Part shown: piece after piece, positions 34,101 to 43,666 of the stretch
Position numbering within the stretch: position 1 is the stretch's first letter
How the letters are laid out: every line of letters starts with the position of its first letter
Assembly: GCF_037042905.1 (NCBI RefSeq)
Contig: NC_087253.1
Span: forward strand, 11,823,001 to 11,887,000
Reading direction: 5' to 3'
DNA: 64,000 bases
Source of the DNA: Lytechinus pictus
Taxonomy: Eukaryota; Echinodermata; Echinoidea; Temnopleuroida; Toxopneustidae
Translations under genes and position numbers: made by a program
Notes under the pieces: generated by a model
Database searches by the model: none
Seen by the model: only the letters and a program-made list of their open reading frames with translations
What the model was told of the DNA's origin: nothing

Positions 34101-36332
34101 TATGAATATACAGTAGGTGGGCGAGGATGCTAAGCCCCCACTTTCATTTTTTATTATTATTTATTTGGCAACAAAAAATATACATTTTAAATAATGTAAT
34201 TATAAAAATACAATTTGAATAATCAATTATGACAAGCCACCCCAGAAATCAATGTTAAGTCGCCCAAAATTATTTCATAGATTTGTATGGTATATGAAAG
34301 TACATGTACATCCTAAGCTTTAAGATGATATATAACTTGTCAAAGTTGATTAACCATTATAGCCCTCCCATTTACTTGTTTGAATGCAGAAGAAAGTCCG
34401 CAAGAGCTTAAAAATAATGAGAAAACGTTGAAGCTTGGGCTGCACTCAAGCACGAGATAGGCTCACTGTGCAAGCTCGGTGAAACTTCCAAATCGTCCGC
34501 CCAAAACTTGCTTCAAGGAACTCTTGTTTCTTGTTTTCTATTCAACTGTACAACTTGAATTTTTTACAAAATGGAGAAGAATCACTCTTTTTTAGATAAG
34601 CCCATTTTCAAAGTTTTGCTTTGAAGACCTAACTACTATTTTGCCTGTTTACAAAGAACCTTCCCTGGCAATTTATTGTGGTCTTCAGGTGGCTGGTCAC
34701 AAATATAAAGTAGAATGACAGAAAAAAAATTCATACAATGAATTAGCTGAAGTGAATACCTGGAATAATATAAAGACAAGAAAGAGCTCGTAGATGACGC
34801 TAAGGCACAGGAAGAATCGCCAGATTGCAGGATGAGGTCGTTTGAAAGGTCCGTCTTTGGCCTGAGTCATTCCAAATGAACAGAATGCTATCACACACGC
34901 AAACATGCCTCTGAAATAAGAATGAATTTCAAAGTATGGAGAAATAGTGGTCTGGAGTTGAATCACATGTACATGTAAAAAAATCCATTCCTTTTCAATT
35001 TATAACCATTTCAGGTTACGGATCAAAATAAAACAGAGTAGTATTGAAGAAATCAAATACATCACTCCCTGAAATATACTATTTGTCAATTAAGTATTCA
35101 CTTTCAGGGTAAATGAATAAAAATCTCCGCTTACTTTGCAAATCTCTTGTTAAACTTGAAGTGTTTTGCAGCCATTTTGTTTTTATTTAATGCACAGAAA
35201 TCAATACACACTGGAAGAATTTATATAAATGTCTCACATAAGGCTATATACTCTTCTTGCAACCAAGTTACACAAAACGAATTCTCAGCCAATCAAATTT
35301 GATGATTTAAGCAGCTTATAACAGTACTCCTGATTTGGTGAAACGGGTCCCTACCTCTTTGTATTGAAGGCTGTGTCAAACTTGACGTCTTCCAACACAG
35401 CAACGTAAAGCAGAGCTGCTAACATTCCAAACAATACTGTGATTGAGTGGGCCCTCCTGGAACGTGAACAAACATATTATTATTGCTTATAAAAAAGATA
35501 ATCTCAATTTATCAAAACATGTTTTATCTTGGTTCATTACGAGGATATCCTTGTTCTCTGGGACAAACCCATTTCTTTTTACCAGCACCCATTATGTATG
35601 GTAGGGGTCCTAAAGCTTTGCGGGTCCTAAAAACTACGCACCACTCCAATGCGCATGCAATCTACATTGCAAAATGCGCACTCTGTGTGTGGAGCTGTGA
35701 CTGCAGTGTGATGAACGATTCCTGTTCAGTTTTTTTCTACAGAGGCTGCAATAAATCACTAGATGCAGAGAAAACCAACAATTGTTTGGAATTTTGGAGT
35801 TATATTCACTTTGATTTCATATTTTCCTATAAGAATATGAACATTATCTAGAAATTTAGGCACAGGAAACAATTTTTCTTTGCATGATGAATTGAGTGCA
35901 TAGCTTTAGGACCCTTCCTATATCGGACAGCGAAATCAAGATGTATTAGGTAAACACGGCGGGATTTTCGTATACTGAGTTTTGTGATATTTTCTTCTTG
36001 GTTAAGAATCTTTAGAATATTTAACACAAATTTGTGAAAGATGATTTGTTTTAAAACATTATATAATTGGCATAGTTTTATCGTTTGTAAACAAATTGTG
36101 TAGCTTAAGGTACTGTATAATGGCCCTGCTGTCACAAAACTTACCAGAAGAACGTGTTGGTCCCATCATCATACACATCTGTCTGGTTGCTTGTAAATCT
36201 TGTATTCTCCTCTTCTCCTTCTCTTGATGAAAATGGCTTCTGCGGTTGAAGCGGTTCCTCCAGCTCATCGACCATTTTTCGGACTCTCTGAAGCACGTCC
36301 AAGCGGCCATCTCTTGGTGATGTCCTGTCCAT
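25112..36332 (-). CDS. PTDSS2: Phosphatidylserine synthase 2 (complete, ten coding exons)
   Basis: Exons (transcript order) 36145-36332, 35355-35456, 34760-34910, 32911-33045, 31881-31931, 30677-30790, 29067-29185, 28287-28401, 26441-26586 and 25112-25556 join in frame with GT-AG introns to give 521 residues. It is a multi-pass ER (mitochondria-associated) membrane enzyme that exchanges the head group of phosphatidylethanolamine for L-serine. Family landmarks: DDGTNTFFW before the first membrane segment, [32 protein letters not shown], and [11 protein letters not shown]. The residues shown to matter in mammalian PSS1 (two Glu, Asn, Glu, Asp, Asp, Asn) are all present with identical spacing at E227, E230, N239, E242, D246, D251 and N256. 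The Ser/Lys-rich cytosolic C-tail is long and divergent. An AG acceptor at 36369-36370 implies a further 5' non-coding exon. Start ATG at 36330-36332. Confidence 0.96.
25841..26152. mobile_element. MITE with CAGGGTCCCCACAG-type ends in PTDSS2 intron 9
   Basis: Left end CAGGGGTCCCACAGAAATTT and right end CTGTGGGGACCCTG are inverted. Inside, TTCCATGACTTTTC words recur in both orientations. hAT-like end sequence, but no clean 8-bp duplication is visible. Confidence 0.6.
26640..26850. repeat. Polypyrimidine tract (CTTCTTCCTC-rich) in PTDSS2 intron
   Basis: About 200 bp almost pure C/T on the plus strand, purine-rich on the transcribed strand. Low-complexity, no unit of fixed length. Confidence 0.7.
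27035..27500. repeat. ~121-129-bp tandem repeat, four copies, in PTDSS2 intron
   Basis: ATTCCATCATTGA, ATGCAATCTTTTGG and ACTGGTCAGCCGGTA(T/C)CTCGAC recur about every 125 bp. Copies differ by 10-20% and by a deletion in the last. The open frames across it are repeat artefacts. Confidence 0.8.
28667..29042. mobile_element. Palindromic MITE with GGCCCRAATTCACAAAGG ends, copy 1 (PTDSS2 intron)
   Basis: Starts GGCCCAAATTCACAAAGGTG and ends CACCTTTGAGAATTCGGCC. Halves are inverted copies containing GTTTATGCAGATTTCCTGTA and TTGACGCTTG. Same family as 36481-36897, and same terminus as 10817. Confidence 0.75.
29321..29744. mobile_element. MITE with CAGGGTGCTACATAA ends and TCCAT target duplication (PTDSS2 intron)
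   Basis: Left CAGGGTGCTACATAAGCACT, right AAGTTATGTAGCACCCTG. Flanks are TCCAT on both sides (29316-29320 and 29745-29749). Contains several GGGCAAG / CTTGCCYGA words and a second palindrome, ACCAAAATTAGGGTCGATAT and its complement, near 29450-29495. Confidence 0.8.
29806..30058 (+). mobile_element. tRNA-derived SINE, copy 1 (PTDSS2 intron)
   Basis: The head GTGCTGTGGCTCAGTGGATA has an A-box, GGGATTCTAATCCC is a mutated B-box, and the acceptor ends GTGCTGT/ACAGCAC still pair. The body CACCCAGGTGTAGTAAATGG ... AGCCGGGGTAATA ... GCGCTTAGAA is shared with the SINE at 30283. Too decayed to be a tRNA gene. Confidence 0.75.
30283..30562 (+). mobile_element. tRNA-derived SINE, copy 2 (PTDSS2 intron)
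   Basis: tRNA-like head with A-box TGGTCTAGTGGTT and intact B-box GGTTCGAATCC, then the body GACCCAGGTGAGGTAAATGG, TAGCCGGGGTAATATAGGAG, GCGCCTTGAGCACC and an ATTATTATTATT tail. Lies only ~230 bp from copy 1 in the same orientation but with a different tRNA head. Confidence 0.8.
31149..31451. mobile_element. Palindromic MITE with GCCCGTATTCTGAAGT ends, copy 2
   Basis: Starts GCCCGTATTCTGAAGTCAGG and ends CGACTTCAGAATACGAGCC. Inverse relative of 23548-23856, inside a PTDSS2 intron. Confidence 0.75.
32214..32765 (-). mobile_element. 5'-truncated CR1/L2-type LINE, reverse transcriptase C-terminus and 3' end
   Basis: On the minus strand a frame encodes [20 protein letters not shown], then [20 protein letters not shown] and a [11 protein letters not shown] block. 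This is the conserved region just after the RT domain in CR1/L2-clade non-LTR retrotransposons. Two frameshifts near 32380-32450 disrupt the final LWNSLP-like segment. The 3' end carries GCGCCTTGAGCACTCTACG and an ATT-repeat tail at 32214-32235, typical of the clade. The 5' end is lost at about 32765. It sits in a PTDSS2 intron in the same orientation as the gene. Confidence 0.85.
33430..34185. repeat. Two diverged partial copies of a TTAA-MITE-like sequence
   Basis: TTTACTGTCCAAAATGCT and ATTATGAATAT(G/A)CA words recur at 33448-33590 and 34040-34180, each followed by a CACTTTCATTTTTTATT-like end. They resemble the inner part of the element at 5437-6035. Long T and G homopolymers separate them. 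Confidence 0.45.
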
Positions 36333-36480
36333 CTTGTAATATGAAGTTCAACCGGATGTGTGGATCTCCTGTAAAATGAACATCTGTAAAATGTTATAAT
36401 ACATGAATAATACTCAACCTACATGTACACAGCACTCACACAATACACACGGTTGGGAAAGATCACGAGTAAGACTTATT

Positions 36481-36897
36481 GGCCCGAACTCACAATGCTG
36501 GTTTTGAAAACCCACGGTTGAGTCCATGGTTTATGCAGATTTCCTGTGTAAATTACGCTTAATTTAGCGTGTACCAGGCGCGTGTATAAAATATGTCCAA
36601 TGCTGACGCACGCTTTTGCCAGTGCGCCAAATTGACGCCTGTTGCCGTGGTTACCCACGGTTTTTTATAATGTGTCCACTGTTTGAAGAGTGGACTCATG
36701 AATTCAAAACAGTGGACTAATAAATAGCGTGGATAACCACGACAACAGGCGTCAATTTGGCGCACTGTGATAAAAGCGTGCATCAGCATTGGACATTTTT
36801 TAACATACGCGGTAAAATAAGCGTAATTTATAAAGGAAATCTGCATAAACTATGGACTCAACATGGGTTTTCAAAACCACCTTTGTGAATTTGGGCC
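36481..36897. mobile_element. Palindromic MITE with GGCCCGAACTCAC ends, copy 2
   Basis: 417 bp; the halves mirror each other (GGTTTTGAAAACCCACGG versus GGGTTTTCAAAACCACC; GTCAATTTGGCGCACTG). ATT lies directly outside both ends, a possible 3-bp target duplication. It lies about 150 bp upstream of the PTDSS2 start codon, within the presumed 5' intron. Confidence 0.75.
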
Positions 36898-38045
36898 ATT
36901 GAGGCTGTAGCTGCAGTGAGCTCCAGAATCAGCTGCCTCGCTCATGTAGTTCCGATGTACGGAGCATGCCGTGTGTCGCTGCTCTCTACGTTTGTTGGTC
37001 ATCGGCAAATTGTGCAAGATAACAGCGCATGCACACAGCGTATTTTTCAACGTAAGATGGTTTGAAATTGTATGAGAGATAACTGTGATTTAGATCTAGA
37101 CCTCTATCCAAAAGATATACTCATTTTATTTTTCATTTATTTTCAAAACAACCACTTGCCTAGACCGAAAAATAGGTCTATTTCTGTCAGGGATATGCTC
37201 CGCTGAGACTACGTCTGGCTCCTCGGCATCCCCTCCGTCAATAGACCGATGACGGCCATTGGGCTCGTAATGGTGGAGCAAACAATCACTGCTTAACTAC
37301 CGCTTAACTAAGGGTGCGCTTTTGCACCCTCCTCGAGTACTCCTTAAATTTACTTTTCAATGGGGTAAAAGGGAAGAAATAATAAGATAAATTTATATTA
37401 AATACATTCAGTAGGCCTTGGACTTTCTGGTATTTTTGTTTTCGGGTACCCATGGCAATTTTCGGGCGGGTACCCGGGTACCCAAAATTCATGTCGCATG
37501 AAATATGACTGGTGGAAAAATCCATAGGTGACGTCATCCAGCCACTGCTCCGCAAGCAAACTTATGAATGAAAATATAGTAAACATGCGCAGTGCAAGCC
37601 TCCCGTGCCCCACGCAGTATTCCATCAAAACAAGTCTGCAATACTCTGTCACCTCGTACCAAAATCGACCTAGAATTCCACTTTCTTATATTTCATATTA
37701 ATTATGAAAGGTATTCTCGTCGTCAGCACGAACGAACCTGCCAGCCAATCTGCTGGCACGTCCATACCCTCAGCTGTAGCTAACAGCTATCGAAGGACCT
37801 GGCTGATCCCGATCTGTTTGTCATCAAAATTTGTTTGACCTGCGACCGATCGCGATCGCATGCGATGTTTTGAAATCAGCCGTGAATAATACGTGTGAGG
37901 AAAAAGATACTGGCCCAAAATCACCAATTTTGAGGATAACCGGAGGATAGAAACGGAGTGAAATACGGGTGTAGAGTAAGACGTTATTATTAAGTTATTT
38001 ATCTTTCGCATTATTATATTCTTTTTCTTTAATTTTTACAATAAA
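36898..38045. other. Region upstream of PTDSS2, no coding gene seen
   Basis: Moderately GC-rich in places (37190-37260 and 37700-37870, with CGATCGCGATCGCATGCGAT near 37848). It could contain the PTDSS2 promoter and non-coding first exon, but no motif decides this. Confidence 0.3.
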
Positions 38046-38054
38046 CATGATTTC

Positions 38055-39607
38055 GGCGCTAGTGTAGTTTCGCACCTCCCTGTTAAATGGTTTTCAAACA
38101 TGTACAATCTCACCCTAAATAATTCACAACCTAAAATACTTGCATCTGAGCCTCCAAAGTCCAGTAGAAGTTGAATATTTGCCGTTTTGACACTTTTTTT
38201 ACAAAGTTTTACACCTATTTCGGAATCACTCGGTCGCTTGAAGCTCAGCGCTGCACATAAGCAGTCGGTACGCGTACAGTACGTACCACCTAGTGAAGTG
38301 CAAGAAGAGCGAGGTTTTCTATGGTATCTTCAAAAAGATTTTTTTCCCCTCTTTCAGCTTGCACCAAGTATTACGGTAGTGGTTGTGCAGAGTGGTTGAT
38401 GTTTGTTGTGTGAAGGTGTGTGTGGGGTGTGTGTGTGTGTGCTCGTTTGAATGAAATAAGAAATGTGAAAAATGTAATCTACTAGCATGAAATCAACATA
38501 GCATACAATCAACATAGCATACAATTGTAAACTGAAGGAAAGTTTGATCTCTGACCTAGAGTTCAAAACAAGGCTCTACATTATTATTTCTTATTTCATC
38601 GCTAAATCTATGTGTATTCACATTTTTCACATTTTTCACATTTGTTGTGAAAACTAAAGTGTAATGAGGGTTACAGATGTGATGTGATGGCACGAGATAG
38701 ACTATACGATGGCGAGTGGGTTAAACTTACAATTACAACACTGACAAGGGTTACGACTCACTAATACACATATGGGTTACTTCGACGGTACAAGAACAGT
38801 GACAACAACTTATACTCACCTGACACTTGCACAGACGGTTCCACAAGGTAGATAAACACTAACAGGTATACTATATCAGACTTCTAATAACAGCTAGGTG
38901 CAGACCATGGCGCCGAGTGGGGAGCTACTGGGATGTCCTCACTCGATGGCGTCTCGGGGTCTTCTCTGTGTGGTGTCTGGATCCCATCTCTTAGCACCAG
39001 CTTGTGTACGTGCTGTGCAACGCACACACGTAGCAGGCGTAGGAGCATATATATCAAGGTTGCTCCAATCAGAGCGCTCCTCGCATACACACAGCACACA
39101 CACAGACTTAATATACATGAACATAGATCAATACATAGACTAATACACATACTAATACATATAGGGTACTACAGCCTACAGGTACATGGCAAATTTACTA
39201 CATTCCATTCAAAAAATCACACACACGCACACCCCACACACATACCTTCACACAACAAACATCAACCACTCTGCACAACCACTACCGTAATACTTGGTGC
39301 AAGCTGAAAGAGGGGAAAAAATCTTTTTGAAGATACCATAGAAAAACTCGCTCTTCTTGCACTTCACTAGGTGGTACGTACTGTACGCGTACCGACTGCT
39401 TATGTGCAGCGCTGAGCTTGATCAAGCGACCGAGTGATTCCGAAATAGGTGTAAAACTTTGTAAAAAAGTGTCAAAACGGCAAATATTCAACTTCTACTG
39501 GACTTTGGAGGCTCAGATGCAAGTATTTTAGGTTGTGAATTATTTAGGGTGAGATTGTACATGTTTGAAAACCATTAAACGGGGAGGTGCGAAACTACAC
39601 TAGCGCC
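38055..39607. mobile_element. 1.55 kb non-autonomous transposon with ~390-bp terminal inverted repeats and a 9-bp target duplication
   Basis: The arms 38055-38445 and 39217-39607 are near-identical inverted repeats beginning GGCGCTAGTGTAGTTTCGCA. CATGATTTC occurs exactly at both borders (38046-38054 and 39608-39616). Long inverted repeats plus a 9-bp duplication are typical of Mutator-like elements; Merlin is an alternative. The ~770-bp interior shows no transposase. The arms include a GT-rich microsatellite at their inner ends. Confidence 0.88.
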
Positions 39608-39796
39608 CATGATTTCCATCCCACCTTTGTGACTCGGTATATCCGAACTGGTTCACCGTCTCAATGTTCGGGTAGGTGGAGCGTAGTGAAGTGCCAAGTG
39701 GAGTGGAGCCTGCACGAACATCGCTCGAGGTACCTTTTTGAACTTTGAAGCAAGAAACTTGGCTGCAGCTTTCTGCATTTTTCCAGTACATCCGGT

Positions 39797-41862
39797 AATA
39801 TAACTAAGCAAGGCTCGACATTAGCGGTGGCCCGGGGCCACCATAAATTCACCTCGGGCAACCATTATTGATTAAATGTTAAGTTTTGGTGGCCCGAATC
39901 GGGCAACCAATAATTTTCAAAGTAGCGCAATTTTTCTCCCGATTTTGCACGCATTTATCAACTTTCTACAGTTCAAATTGCAACCCAGTTTGTCATGCGC
40001 CCTTTTTGTTGATCTACACACAAATACACACACACAAAGTTTGCATATTAGGCCTACAGCTATAGCATACAGTAGCTATTATCCAGCCAGCAGCACCGGC
40101 CGGCTGGCGTGAGCTTTGCATGAAGCCACTGCATACAGCTATGCTCTAGATGGAGCTGCGATAAAAAAAAATGTTGCTGCTAAGAAATCTTCCACAGAAC
40201 TTTGAAAATCTGAGTCAAAGTCACATTTTACACCAATGAAATGACATTCTACAGTCTATATTACGAAAATTTGGTGTACCCTGATTATTTGCAAGCATTA
40301 AGAAGAGGAATTATGACCTCTCTTTTGACTACAAAAGACCGATTTCCAAATGAATTAATACACATAAAAACACATAGGCAAGTACATCACAGTCCCACGT
40401 GTGCATTTGTATGTATGTTTATACTTGGTTTCTTTCGAAGCTGTGTCTTTTCTAGCCAAAAATAAACAGACAGTTTCTTTCTTTCTTGTTTATAAATGAC
40501 TTCTTAAACCACTCTTGAGAAAGTAAATACTTTGGGAAGGCATTTCATTGATATGAAATGTGAATTTTTCCAACATTTTGGCAAATATTATAGGGAAGGA
40601 CTTTTTTCACACTTTTTTTCCAGATATAACTTTTGCCGTTTTCTTCTTATTTTTTTTTCTTTCATTTTTTTTACAGTGGTTAAACCCCTTCCCATTGAAT
40701 ATGCCTGATTAAAAAATATGTTTCTACTGAAAAAAAAATAAATAAACTAAAGGATATAAAAATAGGAAATGTGCCATTCCCAGAAGGTAGGTGAAAATTA
40801 TTTGCTTGGCTTTTAATTATATTCCAGTCAGAATAGACTGTTGCCACAGCTGTTAAAAAATATTCGTAATAATGGCTTTTTAATTTTCCCCTTTTCCCCA
40901 TGTTTATATTAATTTTGTTTTATTCATTTTTCTTTCACTTTCTTTTCTTTTTTTTCTCTCTAAATTTTTTCTTTTCTTTTTTTCCCTGTTCTTTGTTTTT
41001 TCTTTCTTCATTTTCTTTCTTTTGTTTTATTTCACTTATTTCTTTTATTATTTTTGTTTTCTTTTTGTAATATACTTTTTGAACATTATTTTCATTTGTT
41101 TCCCCCTTTTATGCATTGTTCTAATTTTGCAGCATATTTTTCTGTGATTTTCTCCTGCTATAATATGCTGCAAAAGAGAAAACAGAAATAAACTGGATTT
41201 GGGGCCTGCATAATCTAGGTTTTAGGATTCAAAGAGGAAGAAATGAAAAACCATTGTTTTGTACATCTATCTGAGTTTGCTATGCACTATTTATTTACTT
41301 TACCAATATGAGTGTGTGTCTATACGGAGATTAAAAAAAAAGTCCACACAACCTGCGAACAATAAAATTCATTTATTCTCTTTCAATCATTTCATTTTTA
41401 CAACGATAGAAACAATTTATATTTTACTACAAGCCAATTAGCAAAGTAAAATAACTTACTTTACTTTACTTTACTTTAAGTCCACGATGCTGTAGGCTTG
41501 AGTTGAGTGCCTGTTCATCGATCGTAGTATCTCCTCTGGTGGTAGTACAGTATCCATGTTATTAAAACAAAATATATATACCGGTACTTAACACGAGAAA
41601 GGACTATCAGAAGTTTGTACATGTGTGCTAAAAACCTTGGGAAAACAAAGACAATACTGCCAAACAAGGTTTACATACAAGATGATAAAGTGAAAGTAAC
41701 TTAGTGGTAGTGGCTGCAGAATTAATATTTCAGAAGTTTGTGTTTCTTTATATTTTTCGGGCCACCAAACTTTAATATCGGGCCACCAAAAAAAATTATT
41801 TGATGGTTTTGGTGGCCCGAATGGGCCACCACCAAAAAAAGTTAATGTGGAGCCTTGCTAAA
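39797..41862. mobile_element. ~2.07 kb inverted-repeat element with GCAAGGCTC ends and GGTGGCCCGAAT words
   Basis: Left AGCAAGGCTCGACATTAGCG; right (inverse) TAATGTGGAGCCTTGCT. Both ends are followed inward by (T)GGTGGCCCGA words in both orientations (39828-39905 and 41757-41830). TAA may be duplicated at the borders. The interior is AT-rich with a T-rich tract at 40920-41060; no transposase recognised. The paired GGGCCACC words resemble the GGGCAAG words in the element at 29321. Confidence 0.6.
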
Positions 41863-42020
41863 ATAAGGTAATAATATTAATAAATAATATTAATAAGAAA
41901 AAAGGTGAGTTTCCCGGATTATCCCCCAGAACCCCCCCCCCAAAAAAAAAGGACCAAACACTATTTACTAGGCCTACGCCTAATAGTAATATACGGGTGG
42001 GACTCAAGTCTCGACGAAAC

Positions 42021-42197
42021 ATGCAACTTGCAGTTGCAGCACTGTGTCTGTGCAGGCACTGCACTACCTCGGGCGAAGTTCGTGCAGGCTCCACTCCACT
42101 TCACTACCTCTACACTACGCGGAGTGTAGCGGTAGTGAAGTGGAGTCCACTCCTGCACGAACTTCGCCCGAGCCGAGGTAGCACTGCACTTGCAACG
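42021..42197. repeat. Long near-perfect hairpin
   Basis: The left arm GGGCGAAGTTCGTGCAGG with CACTTCACTACC is mirrored by GGTAGTGAAGTGG and CCTGCACGAACTTCGCCC, centre about 42120. Outer flanks ATGCAACTTGCAGT and CACTTGCAACG also pair. A related unpaired segment is at 39675-39735. Confidence 0.75.
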
Positions 42198-42696
42198 AAA
42201 TGTAATTAATAACAAGATAGGCCAAATCTACCCGAATCGATACAAAATACAGAAACATTAAACTACATTATAACGTCAATTATACAATCAATACGTACCG
42301 TATTGTGGAGAAAAACAAATATTATTCAAACTGTTGCAACACACGAGATGTGTAAAACGTGTCGTCGCCGACCGATAATTAGACTAGATTTCAGGCGCAG
42401 GCATGCAGCGCGGGCATGCCCAACTTGCCCAATTGCGTGTATGGTGCGCTCGTGATTTCAGGAAGGGGGGGGGGGGGGGGGGGTGCTTCTCGGTGCTTCT
42501 CCCCTTTATAATGATATAATTTTGAGGAGGCTAGCTATATGTCGTATCGCTTGAAATTTATAAAATGTTGCGAGTGAGCGAAGCGAGAGAGCAATAATTT
42601 TGATATAACGAAATCGAATTTTTGGATAAATTTTGACAATAAAATAAAAGGCCTATATCGATATATAGGTATTTACACGTACCTTCTATAATTATG

Positions 42697-43236
42697 AAGA
42701 GTTTGGTTGCAAAAGGGGAGAGGTCCACTTTGGACCATTCCAAAAAATTACATGTTTTTTTTTTATTCTCACTTATTGCAATATTCTTATGAGAAACTAA
42801 ATTGTCATCATGATGTACTACCTAGCTATCATGTGAACATAAAATTGGGTATAAAAGAGACCTATACCTGTCTTCAATTTTTTTTTCTATATATCTAAAA
42901 TAAAATTATCATTGTGGACCTAACCCCTTTTGCAAGCAAACTGAAATGAATCCAATCTCTTTTGATTAAAAAATTAAATCTACCTGTCTTCATATTTTTT
43001 TTTTATATTCTTTTCCCCCCAAAAAATTTGTGTGGACCTAACCCCTTTTGCAACCAAACTGAAATGGACCTAACCCCTTTTGAAAACTAAGGGTGATTTT
43101 TCTTTGCCATTTCATTTCAATTTTTAATGGGAATTTCAACTTTTTTTGGTACGTTATGGAGCTACTAAACATTTAATTGAGACCAAAAAAAAACAAATTT
43201 GGTGAAAAATGGGCCTAACCCCTTTTGCAACTGAGC
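42697..43236. repeat. Inverted-repeat element with repeated GACCTAACCCCTTTTGCAA
   Basis: GGTTGCAAAAGGGGAGAGGT at 42701 is inverse to CCTAACCCCTTTTGCAACT at 43213. Three further direct copies of CCTAACCCCTTTTG lie inside (about 42920, 43035, 43068), two followed by CAAACTGAAATG. No coding. Confidence 0.65.
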
Positions 43237-43339
43237 TCTATAGAGTATACCTAATATAAGTAGCAACATATAAAAATGAGAATGCTTTCTTAATTGTAAC
43301 AAAGGAGCACAGAGCACATTGGTGAGGGAGATTTCTTGG

Positions 43340-43640
43340 TAAAAATTAAGGGGCGCTGATACGAGAAAGTGCACCTATAAGAAGGGAAAGGGGCACCTAA
43401 CGGAAAACAAAATCCGATCCGGGGCACATACAGAACAGGTTCGTGAGGGGCACTTTTCTTGGGTAAAAAGGGGCATACAAGAAATCACATGCATAAAACG
43501 GGTCCTTCTCATAACGGACACGTACAAAACACGTACTATAGCGGGGGCACTTGCATCGTAACACATAAAACGGGTCCTCCTCAGGAGAAAGGGGCACAGT
43601 ACAGGGGGAATTTTTCTTGTATAAAAAGGGCACTTTTTCA
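43340..43640. repeat. Degenerate GGGGCAC-word repeat
   Basis: AAAGGGGCAC / GAGGGGCACTTTTCTTGG / AAAGGGGCACAGT words recur at about 20-70 bp spacing, together with CATAAAACGGGTCCT twice. Borders the inverted-array element at 43667. Reading frames here are artefacts of the repeat. Confidence 0.45.
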
Positions 43641-43666
43641 GTGCTTCAAAAATGGGGGGTGTTACA

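Noticed and set aside
36059-36310. Alternative minus-strand frame over PTDSS2 exon 1
   Set aside because: The frame starting at 36332 gives the conserved DDGTNTFFW end and a correctly phased donor; the alternative does not.
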